Shown piece by piece: positions 16,149 through 25,187 of a stretch of 34,845 nucleotides of DNA; the first letter of the stretch is position 1; the number at the start of each line of letters is the position of its first letter. Source of the DNA: Planctomycetota bacterium. GTDB taxonomy: Bacteria; Planctomycetota; Planctomycetia; Pirellulales; Pirellulaceae. Under the pieces are notes generated by a model. That model saw only the letters and a program-made list of their open reading frames with translations, had not been told where the DNA came from and made no database searches. Position numbers and translations under genes: made by a program. Where the stretch lies: positions 1 to 34,845 of the forward strand of contig JAJRWU010000174.1 in the NCBI GenBank assembly GCA_024276655.1, read 5' to 3'.

Positions 16149-18545
16149 TTACTGAACTTCATGGTAGCGAGTTCGTTCGCGCATCACGGCGATCGCCAGT
16201 TGACCAGCAGCCAGTCCACCGTCGTTGGGCGGAATCCGGCCGGGCGCCTTGAGTCGATCCCGATCGTCCAACATCTCCACGACTAACTCCACCAGCAGCT
16301 TATTTTGGAATACACCTCCAGCCAGAACAATCGGCAACTCGGGATACTGAGCGGCGACGGCCACGATTCCGCTTGCCAACGCTCTGTGAAAGCGAGTACT
16401 TATCACGGCCGGACTTACGCCAGCGAGCCGCTCCTGCCAGATCTTGCGAATCATCGCTCGCCAATCCAGCCGCCCCTCGTTGAATGGAAGAGGGTAGCTT
16501 GCTGGTTCTTTCGAGGAGGCCACAGATTCCAGCATCATGGCAGCTTGTCCTTCGTACGAAATCAGATCCAATCCGAAGATAATCGCAGCGACGCCGTCAA
16601 ACAAACGCCCGACACTGGTCGATGAGATCGAGTTGATTCGGGCGGACTGCATTTGGAGCAGTGACGCGACTGGCTGGTCCTCCCAAACCGAGACGGCGTC
16701 TTGGAGCCACTGCTTATTGGAGAACGATTGGGAGAGTAGCGAGACAGCAAGGCGCCAGGGCTGGCGAATCGCCGCTTCGCCGCCAAGACACGAAAATGCT
16801 CTCAGGTGTGCGACTCGCTGGAACTGTGTTGCACCCTCAACAACCAAGAATTCCCCGCCCCACATCGTACCATCGTCTCCCAGACCCGTCCCATCCCAGC
16901 TGACTCCGAGTACCTCGCGGTTCAGCAAATCGTGCTCCAACATGCCGGCCGCAACGTGGGCGAAGTGATGTTGCAGACCTGAGTTCATGGCGCCACAATC
17001 GTTTCCATATCGCGTTGTGAAATAATCGGGATGCAGGTCATGAACGCCGGACTCTGGTTTGAAGCGATAGAGCGACTGCATATCTGCAACGTGCGCCGCA
17101 AATCGCTCTCGCGTCGCCACGGTGTCAAGGTCGCCGATGTGCGGACCGAGAACCGCCTGCGAACCGTTGTGCCAGGCGATGGCGGATTTCATGTGTCCAC
17201 CGAACGCGACACGCGGCTTTGCCGCCGGAAGAGCAAGCGGCAGCGGCGCCATGCCACGTCCTAATCGCAACGTCATGCAACGTCCCGCGACGACTTGGAC
17301 AACGCTGTCATCAATGGGCCGCGCGATGGGCCGATCGTGGTGCAGCCACAGATCGGCAATTCCAGTCAAGTTGGCGTGTGCAGCTCGTACGTCATACTCA
17401 AGAGGTTCGCCTTCTCGGTTTGCGCTCGTACATACGATTGGTTTCCCCATTTCCTCGCACAGCATCGCATGTAGAGGCGTCGATGGTAGCATTAGTCCAA
17501 GCTTGTTCAGATGAGGATGAACCGAGGCCGCAATGTCGCTGGATCTAGGCTCTGTCCCTGAACTCGTAGCTACGCTCGCCAGAGCGTGGATTTCCGCCGC
17601 CTGGCGACGGCGGCTACTTCGAGTTTCGGAGTTTAGGGACAGAGTCTGTAGGAGCACAATTGGATTCGAGCGATCTGTCAATGCTGCAGCTTCCCGAGCG
17701 TTGATGACCGCGTGATGCCGGGCTGCTTCAAGCGAGGCGACCAGGACGGCGAACGGCTTGGCCGGCCGTGCTTTGCGTTCTCGCAAGCGGTCGACCGCCC
17801 GCGGGCTTGTCGCGTCGCATAGCAATTGGTACCCGCCGACTCCGCGGAGAGCAACAATCTTGCCAGCAAGCAACCAGCGAGCAGCGGACTGCACGGCGGC
17901 AAGACCCGTTTCCAACCGCTGTCCCGCGACATCAGCGAGCCACACCTGCGGGCCGCATTCCTTGCAAGCAACTGTTTGTGCGTGAAACCGCCGATCGGTC
18001 GACGACGTATCATCCGCCTGGCAGTCGACGCACAACGTGAAAGGTCCCATCGTCGTATCGGACCGCTCGAACGGCATGCGTTCAATCAGCGAGAATCTCG
18101 GACCGCACGTCGAGCATGTGGTCAGCGCGTACAGGTGTCTGCGATCGCCTGGGTCGTGAACCTCCGCCAAACAGTCATTACATACGGCAACATCACGAGG
18201 AACTTGAGTTACCAGCGGACCGGTCGCATCGTCACGCTCGATCACAAAGCCCGATTGATGCGAGGGAGCGATAGCGACAACTTCGATTTGCCGGGCGGCC
18301 GCTCCATCCGGCAATGAAGTCGGGAGACGCTTTTGAAAGGTGGTTATTTGGTGCGGCGCTCCCGCGACTTCGATCTCCAGACCAGCCAAGGTGTTTCTCA
18401 CGGAGCCGCTCAGATCGAGCGACGTCGCCAAACGTACGACTGCTGGGCGCACCCCCAAACCTTGCACACATCCAGACAGGGAGATGCGAGCGGCAACGGG
18501 CGAAGCAGGATTCTCAGTGCTGGTCGGATTCAGAAAACGCATCAC
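16149..18545 (-). CDS. hypF: carbamoyltransferase HypF with an in-frame repeat insertion
   Basis: A 798-residue HypF starting at GTG 18545 or the adjacent ATG 18542. It moves a carbamoyl group from carbamoyl phosphate to HypE. Domains in order: acylphosphatase-like (SGCVQGLGVRPAVVRLA), zinc fingers (CNDCLAEV, TTCSTCGPRFS, CVDCQ, CKECGP), YrdC-like nucleotide-binding (about 220-410), and Kae1-like carbamoyltransferase (DLHPDYFTTRYG, QHHFAHVAAGM, SWDGTGLGDDGTMWGGE). Between SNPIVLL and SDIAASVHPHLNKLG lie about 33 extra residues (300-333) encoded by a 99-bp repeat element, so the YrdC domain is interrupted without loss of frame. Whether the enzyme stays active is unknown. The first 32 bases overlap the end of the RAYT gene. 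Confidence 0.95.
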   Translation of the reverse strand: MMRFLNPTSTENPASPVAARISLSGCVQGLGVRPAVVRLATSLDLSGSVRNTLAGLEIEVAGAPHQITTFQKRLPTSLPDGAAARQIEVVAIAPSHQSGFVIERDDATGPLVTQVPRDVAVCNDCLAEVHDPGDRRHLYALTTCSTCGPRFSLIERMPFERSDTTMGPFTLCVDCQADDTSSTDRRFHAQTVACKECGPQVWLADVAGQRLETGLAAVQSAARWLLAGKIVALRGVGGYQLLCDATSPRAVDRLRERKARPAKPFAVLVASLEAARHHAVINAREAAALTDRSNPIVLLQTLSLNSETRSSRRRQAAEIHALASVATSSGTEPRSSDIAASVHPHLNKLGLMLPSTPLHAMLCEEMGKPIVCTSANREGEPLEYDVRAAHANLTGIADLWLHHDRPIARPIDDSVVQVVAGRCMTLRLGRGMAPLPLALPAAKPRVAFGGHMKSAIAWHNGSQAVLGPHIGDLDTVATRERFAAHVADMQSLYRFKPESGVHDLHPDYFTTRYGNDCGAMNSGLQHHFAHVAAGMLEHDLLNREVLGVSWDGTGLGDDGTMWGGEFLVVEGATQFQRVAHLRAFSCLGGEAAIRQPWRLAVSLLSQSFSNKQWLQDAVSVWEDQPVASLLQMQSARINSISSTSVGRLFDGVAAIIFGLDLISYEGQAAMMLESVASSKEPASYPLPFNEGRLDWRAMIRKIWQERLAGVSPAVISTRFHRALASGIVAVAAQYPELPIVLAGGVFQNKLLVELVVEMLDDRDRLKAPGRIPPNDGGLAAGQLAIAVMRERTRYHEVQ
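17548..17646 (-). repeat. 99-bp REP-type element inside hypF
   Basis: The element has imperfect terminal inverted repeats (GGCTCTGTCCCTGAAC and the complement of GTTTAGGGACAGAGTC). Inside are the two REP hairpins, one around CTCTGGCGAG and one around a GCCGTC/GGCGGC stem. Its reverse complement aligns end to end with the element at 28810-28908, same length. It is translated within hypF. Confidence 0.85.
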
Positions 18546-19257
18546 TCACAACTCCGGTGCAACGCTCATATTCACCTCCGTAGCTACCGTCGCCAGACGG
18601 TGGACGGTGGACGGTGGATGGTGGATGGAACTGCGATGCGATTCCGCTGCCCGCAACAGAGCCACGCTCTGGCGAGTACGGATTCAACTTTTCATTGGCT
18701 GGACGAAATAAACCATTTCTCCTCAAGAACGAATGCGTTCGCCAGAATCGGCTCCAAAAGTCGTCACCCCACAATGACAAGTCCGGGTGACCCGGAATCA
18801 GGCAACCCGTGAACTTGTATTCTCGAAACGCGTCAACTGGCACAAGTTGTTTCCGTTCCGGATTGCGAGCGATGTATTCCACGAGATTTTCGACCGCCGT
18901 TTCTAATCGTTCGTCGTTGCGTAACACGTGATCGTGTGGCTGGTGCTGGAATTCATAACCGAGTCTATTCAGTGGTTCACCCAATTGTTTGCGAAAATAC
19001 TTACTCGCCTTCAGTTGGTCTGTTTGGTCATCGATTCCGATCCACAACCTATGGATGTGATCCGGCATGAGGCAGAAGATGGGACAAGCGAATGCGTATC
19101 GAAATGCGGCATGTGTGAGCAGTTCGCGGAACTTGTAGTTGAAAGCTGGAATTAACCAACCGGTACGACAGTCTTCAATCGTGAAGGTCCAGTGAACGTA
19201 AGCTTGTCCGCGATAGAATTCGGGTTCCAATCGAGGGAGGTGTCCTTTCTTTATCAT
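18514..19257 (-). CDS. rayt: REP-associated tyrosine transposase (RAYT, Y1/HUH family)
   Basis: A 247-residue IS200-like Y1 transposase of the RAYT group, which cut single-stranded DNA and are linked to REP sequences. The HUH motif is CLMPDHIHRLW (His67, His69) and the catalytic Tyr is probably Tyr128 in NLVEYIARNP. The RAYT-typical end DFWSRFWRTHSFLRRNG is present. All catalytic residues seem intact. The last 40 or so residues (from about PPSTVHRPPSGDG) are encoded by a REP copy, and the stop lies inside the start of hypF. REP pairs lie on both sides of the gene. It interrupts hypB-hypF in the operon and faces the same way, so it may be transcribed with it. Confidence 0.88.
   Translation of the reverse strand: MIKKGHLPRLEPEFYRGQAYVHWTFTIEDCRTGWLIPAFNYKFRELLTHAAFRYAFACPIFCLMPDHIHRLWIGIDDQTDQLKASKYFRKQLGEPLNRLGYEFQHQPHDHVLRNDERLETAVENLVEYIARNPERKQLVPVDAFREYKFTGCLIPGHPDLSLWGDDFWSRFWRTHSFLRRNGLFRPANEKLNPYSPERGSVAGSGIASQFHPPSTVHRPPSGDGSYGGEYERCTGVVSDAFSESDQH
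18579..18680. repeat. REP pair at the RAYT 3' end
   Basis: Left unit CGTAGCTACCGTCGCCAGAC... at 18579-18603 (stem ACCGTC/GACGGT), right unit 18662-18680 around CACGCTCTGGCGAG, partly degenerate. The spacer begins with four 7-base tandem units (TGGACGG twice, TGGATGG twice, 18601-18628). It is translated as the C-terminus of the RAYT protein. Confidence 0.8.
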
Positions 19258-19282
19258 GCGTGTGTCTCTCGCTTCGTGGTCC

Positions 19283-19376
19283 CGTAGCTACCGTCGCCAG
19301 ACGGTGGCCCTCGAGTTTAAACGTTCTATTTCTGGTGGTTCGCCATACGGTCCACGCTCTGGCGAGCGTAGCTACG
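19283..19376. repeat. REP pair at the RAYT 5' side
   Basis: Left unit 19283-19307 and right unit 19352-19376. Outer ends CGTAGCTAC and GTAGCTACG pair, with inner hairpins ACCGTC-gcca-GACGGT and CGCTC-tggc-GAGCG. It fills the gap between RAYT start (19257) and hypB stop (19381). Confidence 0.85.
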
Positions 19377-19380
19377 ACAG

Positions 19381-20055
19381 CTATTCTACGGCCGATGCGC
19401 GCCGTTGTTTCAGAAACTCACACCACGCATCGACGCCCTCATCACGCAGCGCGCTGAGTGAGAAAAACTCAAGACCAGGTTGAACGAGCCTCGCGTCCTC
19501 CTGGGCCTTGTCAAGCGAGAAGGGGACATGCGGGAGCAAATCGGTCTTGCTGAGCACAACGATTTGACTCGTGCGAAACGCCTTTGGATATTTCCCCGGC
19601 TTGTCATCCCCTTCCGTCGTACTTAGCACGATCACTCGCAAGTGTTCACCCAGTTCGTGCGATGCAGGGCAGATCAAATTTCCGATATCCTCAATGAACA
19701 GAAAGTCCGGCGTCGCGTTGCCCAGTTTCGGCAAGGCTCGTTCAATGAGCGGCAGTTCCAAATGGCAAGCGCCTCCGGTCGTGATCTGGACGCTCGGTGC
19801 ATAGGGCGCTAGCCGCTCCGCGTCTCGCTCGGTTTCAACGTCCCCCACGAGGATCCCGACGGAGTAGGAACGCGTCAGTATTTCGGCGGTCTTCTGCAAG
19901 AGCGTCGTCTTGCCAGCTCCAGGAGACGAAAGTAATCGGACCACGAATGTCCCGGCATCTTTCATCCGTTGCCGGAACGCATCGGCTAGTTGCCGGCGCT
20001 CGGCGCGAAGATCCTCGCGAACGTTGATAGTTTGACTCGACATGGGACTGCTCAT
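19381..20055 (-). CDS. hypB: hydrogenase/urease nickel incorporation GTPase HypB
   Basis: A 224-residue G3E-family GTPase that delivers nickel to the hydrogenase large subunit with HypA. P-loop is [12 protein letters not shown] (44-51), Walker B region [13 protein letters not shown], and the metal-site motif TTGGACHLE (Cys98, His99). [15 protein letters not shown] and the guanine motif SKTD follow. It lacks a His-rich nickel-storing N-terminus. Its ATG overlaps the hydA stop (ATGA at 20052-20055); ATG 20043 is an alternative start. Confidence 0.96.
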   Translation of the reverse strand: MSSPMSSQTINVREDLRAERRQLADAFRQRMKDAGTFVVRLLSSPGAGKTTLLQKTAEILTRSYSVGILVGDVETERDAERLAPYAPSVQITTGGACHLELPLIERALPKLGNATPDFLFIEDIGNLICPASHELGEHLRVIVLSTTEGDDKPGKYPKAFRTSQIVVLSKTDLLPHVPFSLDKAQEDARLVQPGLEFFSLSALRDEGVDAWCEFLKQRRASAVE

Positions 20056-21356
20056 TCACCTTTCCGATCGATCGTCAATTTCAAGAAGTGCGTCGAGCAA
20101 CTGATGCACGGATCGTAGTTGCGAATCATTTGCTCGCACCGTCGCGTCGCCTCGGCATCATCGTACTGCAGCACGGTCGGTACGAATTGACGCAGGTCGT
20201 CTTCAATCTGTCCTTGATTCTGTGACGTTGGCGGAATAATTGTAGCATCGGCGATCAGCCCGTCGTCACCAATCCGATACCGATGATAGATCAAACCGCG
20301 TGGCGCTTCGGTCGCGTGGCAACCTTCGCCCGGTCGCGGAGTATACTCGACGCGGCTAACCACGGGTTCGGCATGATACTGCCCGACAATCCGGACCGCC
20401 TCTTCAAAAGCAGCGACGACCTCAATGCCTCTCGCCACGATGCTATGGAAGTTGTTCCGTGACGGCCAGGCGACGCCGCACGTCTCGGCCTCGCGTCGCG
20501 CGGTTGGCGGCAACTGTTCGAGACAAAGGTTCACTCGCGATAGAGGCCCAACAAGGTAGGGTTTGGACTCCGGGAGCATCACGCTATGCAACGCAGTGCT
20601 GTGTGAAATGTGTCGTTCCTCGAAGTTGCTCTCGTACTCATCGACTGCGATATCGAGACCACTCGACGAGACCACTCGTCCTTCGTTCATCGGATACTCA
20701 TTCTCGTGACGAAGCGACACGCACTCGTAGGGTTGCTCGAAGGCGGGGAAATCGAAACCAGCGACCAGTCGCACCGTTTCCACGGCTGCCGCCAGTCCCC
20801 ATTCCAATTCGGGCAAGAGCGCCTTTAGTTCGCCGCGCCGTGGTGCGCGATAGAATCCGCCGACGGTCACGTTGATTGGATGGATCGCTCGGCCACCGAG
20901 AACCGCCAGGAGATTGTTGCCTATTTTCTTCATTCGCAAGCCGCGTTCGACGACCTCTCGATGATCGGCGGCCATCGTGATGCCGCTTTCATAACCCAGG
21001 AAATCGGGGGCGTGCAACAAGTGCATGTGCAAGGCATGACTCTCGATCCATTCGCCGCAGTAGAGGATCCGTCGCAAAAGCCGAATCTCCGGCGTCACGG
21101 TGATACGCAACGCCTTCTCCAACGCATGACATGCGCTCATCTGGTAGGCGACAGGACAAATGCCGCAGATTCGAGCCGTGATGTCGGGTGCTTCTCGAAC
21201 CTCGCGACCACGCAAGAAACTCTCGAAGAATCGTGGCGGCTCATAGATGTTCAACTCGACATGCTCAACCGTCATGCCATTGACGCGAACGTACAAGCGG
21301 CCTTCGCCTTCGACGCGAGTGAGCGCCTTCACTTCAAACTGACGTTTCTCACCCAT
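20052..21356 (-). CDS. hydA: [NiFe] hydrogenase large subunit, group 3b (HydA / sulfhydrogenase alpha)
   Basis: The start is ATG 21356 ([19 protein letters not shown]), eight bases inside the end of hydD; a longer frame to 21410 is not favoured. The 434 residues hold the active site: L1 motif ARICGICP (Cys64, Cys67) and L2 motif DPCISCSTH (Cys417, Cys420, His423). An 11-residue tail after His423 ([11 protein letters not shown]) is the peptide expected to be removed by the maturation protease encoded upstream. Operon order hydB-G-D-A and the flavin partner match group 3b, bidirectional NADP(H)-linked cytoplasmic hydrogenases, also reported to reduce sulfur. Groups 3c and 3d have different partner sets. 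Confidence 0.94.
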   Translation of the reverse strand: MGEKRQFEVKALTRVEGEGRLYVRVNGMTVEHVELNIYEPPRFFESFLRGREVREAPDITARICGICPVAYQMSACHALEKALRITVTPEIRLLRRILYCGEWIESHALHMHLLHAPDFLGYESGITMAADHREVVERGLRMKKIGNNLLAVLGGRAIHPINVTVGGFYRAPRRGELKALLPELEWGLAAAVETVRLVAGFDFPAFEQPYECVSLRHENEYPMNEGRVVSSSGLDIAVDEYESNFEERHISHSTALHSVMLPESKPYLVGPLSRVNLCLEQLPPTARREAETCGVAWPSRNNFHSIVARGIEVVAAFEEAVRIVGQYHAEPVVSRVEYTPRPGEGCHATEAPRGLIYHRYRIGDDGLIADATIIPPTSQNQGQIEDDLRQFVPTVLQYDDAEATRRCEQMIRNYDPCISCSTHFLKLTIDRKGE

Positions 21357-22167
21357 GCGACTCTTCCTCCAAGGCGTCGCCGGCGGCACGAAATGCCGGC
21401 GCATAACCATTGAAGTTACGGACCAGCCGGACCAGATGGTCCCGCGGTTCGCCTCGCTCTTCGTAGCGCTCGCACAAGCTTGTCACATTCGCCAACTCCT
21501 GAGGGCCGTAACAGCCAAAACATTCGCGATTGAACGAGGGACAGATGGCGCCGCAACCGGCTTGCGTGACCGGGCCCAGGCACGAAATGCCCTGGGCCAC
21601 CGCGACACAGACCGTTCCGCGAAGTTTGCACTCAATACAGACGCTGTAGTTAGGCACGCGAGGCGTGCGTCCGATGAGGAGTGACGTGATCAATTCGACA
21701 AGTTGAGCCGTGTTAATCGGGCAGCCGCGCAACTCGAAATCGACCGGCACATGATCGGTGATCGCAGTGCTCGTGGCAAGCGTGCTGATGTAACCTGGCG
21801 TGGCGTAAACCTGCTGAATGAACTCGCCGACGTCCGACCAGTTCCTCAACGCCTGAATGCCTCCGGCGGTTGCGCAAGCGCCGATCGTGACCAGGAACCG
21901 ACACTGACGCCGAATCTCTCGTATCCGTTCCGCATCATGTTCGGTCGTGATTGAACCTTCGACCAACCCGATGTCGTAGGGACCTTCGAGCGCCCGCGTC
22001 CGTGCTTCGAGGAAGTAAGCGATCTCAATCTGATGTGCGATCGCCAATAACTCATCTTCGGCATCCAGCAACGAGAGCTGACAGCCATAGCAAGACGCGA
22101 ACTTGAAGACAGCGAGCGTCGGCTTGCTGGTGGAACCCGTCGCGTGTTGCTCAGAAATCTTCGACAT
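21349..22167 (-). CDS. hydD: [NiFe] hydrogenase small subunit, group 3b (HydD / sulfhydrogenase delta)
   Basis: A 272-residue electron-transfer subunit. The proximal cluster ligands begin at [13 protein letters not shown] (Cys26, Cys29), followed by GACATAGGI and LRGCPIN. C-terminal cysteines [11 protein letters not shown] and [17 protein letters not shown] supply the further Fe-S clusters. There is no Tat signal, so the enzyme is cytoplasmic, as in group 3. It overlaps hydG by 17 bases and hydA by 8, indicating coupled translation. Confidence 0.94.
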   Translation of the reverse strand: MSKISEQHATGSTSKPTLAVFKFASCYGCQLSLLDAEDELLAIAHQIEIAYFLEARTRALEGPYDIGLVEGSITTEHDAERIREIRRQCRFLVTIGACATAGGIQALRNWSDVGEFIQQVYATPGYISTLATSTAITDHVPVDFELRGCPINTAQLVELITSLLIGRTPRVPNYSVCIECKLRGTVCVAVAQGISCLGPVTQAGCGAICPSFNRECFGCYGPQELANVTSLCERYEERGEPRDHLVRLVRNFNGYAPAFRAAGDALEEESHG

Positions 22168-23017
22168 TTAAGTACGGCTCCATCTGCTCGTAGGTAAATA
22201 CCGGCCCATCCTTGCAAACGAAGGCGGGCCCAAGTTGACAGTGACCACAGAAGCCTAAAGCACAGTTCATATTTCGCTCCATCGACACGAAGATATGTTT
22301 CGGGTCGATCTTCTGCGCCAAACACTCGGCGATGACGAATCGCATCATGATTTCCGGACCACAGGTGAGGACGCGCGTGAGCGACGCATCCAACTGCAAC
22401 CGCTCGAACAGCGAGGGAACAACGCCGATGTTTCCCTTCCACTGGTTGTCGCCAAGATCGACCGTGATGTGCGTTTCGATATCCGTTTCGCGCCAACAAT
22501 CGTATTGCGATGTATACAATAGGTCGTCGGGCGAACGAGCACCGTAAAGCAACCAGACTTTGCCGAACTCACCTCGTCGATTCATGATGTAGTGAATGAC
22601 AGGCCGCACCGGAGCTAGGCCCAGTCCTCCGGCGGCAATCACGATATCTTGCCCTCGAAACAAATCCACCGGCCATGCCGAGCCGAATGGTCCACGAAGC
22701 AGAAGTTGGTCGCCGATCTGCTTGCGCGCCAGTGCTCTGGTGACACTGCCGACCGCCCGGACCGTGTGCAGCAGTCGTTGGGGAACGTCTGGATCTGAAC
22801 TAATCGAAATGGCGGACTCGCCTATCCCAGGAAGATACAGCATGTTGAACTGGCCGGGGACAAAGTGGAAACGCTCGGCCACCGCTGAGTCTTCAAACTC
22901 CAGTTCATAGGAAGCGACATCGGAAACCTCCTGCTCGATGGCGCGGATTCGCACGGCGTGCGTTGCCCAAGGATTGGCGGCGTCAACGGTTGCAGCGACT
23001 TGGATATTAGGCTTCAC
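22151..23017 (-). CDS. hydG: hydrogenase FAD/NAD(P)-binding subunit (HydG / sulfhydrogenase gamma)
   Basis: The start is taken as GTG 23017, which overlaps the hydB stop as GTGA; this gives 288 residues, close to the usual gamma-subunit length. Upstream in-frame ATG codons (to 23104) would add unrelated residues from hydB. Ferredoxin-reductase fold: FAD site [20 protein letters not shown], nucleotide site [16 protein letters not shown], and a C-terminal [2Fe-2S] group with cysteines in [14 protein letters not shown]...FVCKDGP. It exchanges electrons between NAD(P)H and the Fe-S chain of the hydrogenase. Confidence 0.92.
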   Translation of the reverse strand: MKPNIQVAATVDAANPWATHAVRIRAIEQEVSDVASYELEFEDSAVAERFHFVPGQFNMLYLPGIGESAISISSDPDVPQRLLHTVRAVGSVTRALARKQIGDQLLLRGPFGSAWPVDLFRGQDIVIAAGGLGLAPVRPVIHYIMNRRGEFGKVWLLYGARSPDDLLYTSQYDCWRETDIETHITVDLGDNQWKGNIGVVPSLFERLQLDASLTRVLTCGPEIMMRFVIAECLAQKIDPKHIFVSMERNMNCALGFCGHCQLGPAFVCKDGPVFTYEQMEPYLNVEDF

Positions 23018-24180
23018 TTGGTTGTCTCTCGAATTGCAGCGACCTCTTCCGTCAAATCGATTCCGACGGGACACCACGTTATACATCTGCCGCATCCGAC
23101 ACACCCCGATGAGTCGAACTGATCGATCCAGGTAGAGAGCTTATGCGTCAACCATTGCCGATAGCGAGCGGCCGTTGAATTACGGACGACTCCCGATGTG
23201 AGGAACGAATGCTCGGCCGTAAAACACGATGTCCACGTGCGTTCGCGCCGCACATGTTCGTTGGTGAGGTCCGAGACCTCGCTAACGCTGCTGCAAAAGC
23301 ACGTTGGGCAAACCATCGTGCAGTTGGCGCAAGCCAGACATCGGTCTGCAACTTGTTCCCATCTGGGATGATCCAGATTATTGAGCAGCAAGTCACGGAG
23401 GTCTTGCGTGTCGAGTTGACGGAGCTTTGGAGCACCCGGTGCAGCCTCGGTCGTACTGCGTTGTTCCATCGACCGTTCGAGCTGACTAGACTGATCGTTC
23501 GCCCGATCGACGATCGTCGGCGCTCCAGGTTTCCATCCATCGACGGCCGCTAGTATGCGGCCTCCTCGCTCTGAACCGACTTCAATCGCGAAGCAGTCGT
23601 CAAGCTCCGACAAGGCAAGATCGAAACCATGGTCAGCCCGTGGTCCTGTTTTCATCGAGTGGCAGAAGCAGGTCGCGGCGGCTCGCCGACATTGTACACT
23701 CACAACGAACAACCCTTCACGCCGGGCGCGGTATCCGGGATCGACGTACGGACCTTCCAGAAACACTCGATCCTGAATCGCCATGGCATGTAGATCACAA
23801 CTGCGAGGGCCAATCACAGCGAGCGGCGGTTCATCGAACTGCTGCGGCTCGACGCGCCAGCCGCCATCTTTCAACTGAAGCTGCTGAAGCGTTTCCTGGG
23901 GCGGGAATAGGTATCGCTTTAGAGAATGCGGCCCGACGACATGGTCGAAGTAACCCGCGTCCTGGCGCCGCGCGAGCCGATACACTCCACCATCTTGCTC
24001 ATCGATCACACCAAGAGGAAGTTGCTCAAGCGACTCCAGTTCGTCGTAGACGACTGCGCCGTCAGCAACCTGCGGTCCGATGACTCGATAGCCGTCTTCC
24101 TTTAACGCATCGATCAACCCTTGCAAGTGAGGTTTCTCGAAGGAAGCGATGGAACCAACTGGGAGAGTATCCACATTCAT
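23014..24180 (-). CDS. hydB: hydrogenase Fe-S subunit (HydB / sulfhydrogenase beta)
   Basis: A 388-residue subunit with two C-terminal [4Fe-4S] motifs, CLACANCTMVCPTCFC and CVGCGRCITWCPVGID, and central motifs GPRSCDLHAMAIQDRVF and CFCHSMKTGP. The start ATG 24180 is chosen because the 41 codons above it run into REP repeats and read repetitively (PPSGDGGY twice). It carries electrons between HydG and the rest of the enzyme. First structural gene of hydBGDA; the 150-base leader is largely REP sequence. Confidence 0.92.
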   Translation of the reverse strand: MNVDTLPVGSIASFEKPHLQGLIDALKEDGYRVIGPQVADGAVVYDELESLEQLPLGVIDEQDGGVYRLARRQDAGYFDHVVGPHSLKRYLFPPQETLQQLQLKDGGWRVEPQQFDEPPLAVIGPRSCDLHAMAIQDRVFLEGPYVDPGYRARREGLFVVSVQCRRAAATCFCHSMKTGPRADHGFDLALSELDDCFAIEVGSERGGRILAAVDGWKPGAPTIVDRANDQSSQLERSMEQRSTTEAAPGAPKLRQLDTQDLRDLLLNNLDHPRWEQVADRCLACANCTMVCPTCFCSSVSEVSDLTNEHVRRERTWTSCFTAEHSFLTSGVVRNSTAARYRQWLTHKLSTWIDQFDSSGCVGCGRCITWCPVGIDLTEEVAAIRETTK

Positions 24181-24224
24181 GTCTGAATCATCATCCTTGC
24201 GCTCATGCGTTCCCGTCTCGACTT

Positions 24225-24324
24225 CGTAGCCACCGTCGCCAGACGGTGGAACATCCACGCTCTGGCGAGCGTAGCCACCGTCGCCAGACGGTGGAACGTC
24301 CACGCTCTGGCGAGCGTAGCTACG
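24225..24324. repeat. tandem REP array between the cNMP-binding gene and hydB
   Basis: Two 45-base units in tandem (CGTAGCCACCGTCGCCAGAC... at 24225 and 24270), each with both REP hairpins, then a closing CGTAGCTACG. The units differ by one base in the joint (AACAT versus AACGT). Nearly the whole gap 24181-24330 is repeat sequence. Confidence 0.88.
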
Positions 24325-24330
24325 GGTAGG

Positions 24331-24831
24331 TTATTCACTGCGAGTTGTTTGACCAGTCGCGTTCGGCATCTGCGTTCCGAACACGTCCAGCAATTGTAGC
24401 CGCGTCGCGCTCAGTCGCTTCGCCAGTGCAAGCGCCGCACACTTCATGAACTGGTGGCCAAATCGCGGCTCTTTCTCGCACATTGCGAGCACTTGGTTTC
24501 CGCTGAAGGCAACCGCCCGCACCTCTGTGAGGGTTCTGGCGGTGGCCGTCATCCGGCCATGCTCCAGCACCGGCGACCAACCAAGCAACTCGCCGCTGGC
24601 AACCGTAAGGACACGTTTACAGCCCACGCCGGGAGCACAGATTTCAAGAGATACATTCCCGTCGATCAACAAGTAGAGCGTTGCTGCTTCTTCGCCTTGT
24701 TGAAAGATCACAGATCCAGCCGGGAACGTAACAACTTCCCCAATGCCGGCAAGTTCGCTGATCAGATCTCCAGGCAAACCTTGCAGGAATCGAATTCCCG
24801 TCAATAGGTCCGTCGTACTCGGTTCATTCAT
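24331..24831 (-). CDS. cyclic-nucleotide-binding domain protein (Crp-like sensor, no HTH)
   Basis: A 166-residue protein that is essentially one cNMP-binding beta-roll: FPAGSVIFQQGEEAATLYLLIDGNVSLEI, then SGELLGWSPVLEHGRMTATARTLTEV. The last 50 residues are helical and contain no DNA-binding helix-turn-helix. It therefore senses a small molecule or acts by protein contact rather than as a classic Crp/Fnr regulator. Single-domain proteins of this kind are found beside group 3b hydrogenase genes. It overlaps the hypA stop by four bases, so it belongs to the operon. Confidence 0.85.
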   Translation of the reverse strand: MNEPSTTDLLTGIRFLQGLPGDLISELAGIGEVVTFPAGSVIFQQGEEAATLYLLIDGNVSLEICAPGVGCKRVLTVASGELLGWSPVLEHGRMTATARTLTEVRAVAFSGNQVLAMCEKEPRFGHQFMKCAALALAKRLSATRLQLLDVFGTQMPNATGQTTRSE

Positions 24832-25175
24832 TTCGTCTCCAGAACAACTTGCTCCAACACCATTTCTTCTCCCCGAATGACGTTCACGCTTCCGCCTTCA
24901 CAATTCGGGCAAACGAAACGGAATCTCGCAACTTGAAACTCATGGTAACAGTCCTCGCAGCGAGCCTCCAGTGCTACTTGCTCAATCGAAAGCCTGACGC
25001 CGGCGTGAGGTGATTGCTTGGAAATATCCTCAAAGGCCATCTGAAGCAAATCAGGATCAACACCCGAAAACTCGCCGATTGTCACAGACACACGGCGCAC
25101 TTCGGCCGCACGCTCGCGGCGAACGATCACGTCGACTTGGCGAAGCAATGCCTTGGCCAGTGAATACTCATGCAT
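24828..25175 (-). CDS. hypA: hydrogenase nickel-insertion zinc protein HypA
   Basis: A 115-residue HypA. It starts MHEYSLAKALL; the His after Met with the N-terminal amine is the nickel site (family usually MHE). The zinc site is two CxxC pairs, CEDC and CPNC, separated by about 20 residues. It works with HypB to insert nickel. Lies 12 bases after the protease gene. Confidence 0.95.
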   Translation of the reverse strand: MHEYSLAKALLRQVDVIVRRERAAEVRRVSVTIGEFSGVDPDLLQMAFEDISKQSPHAGVRLSIEQVALEARCEDCYHEFQVARFRFVCPNCEGGSVNVIRGEEMVLEQVVLETK

Positions 25176-25187
25176 CGTTCCGATAGT

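Noticed and set aside
24225-24324. Possible CRISPR array because of repeated 45-base units
   Set aside because: Only two adjacent units without variable spacers; each contains two hairpins matching REP copies elsewhere in the window.
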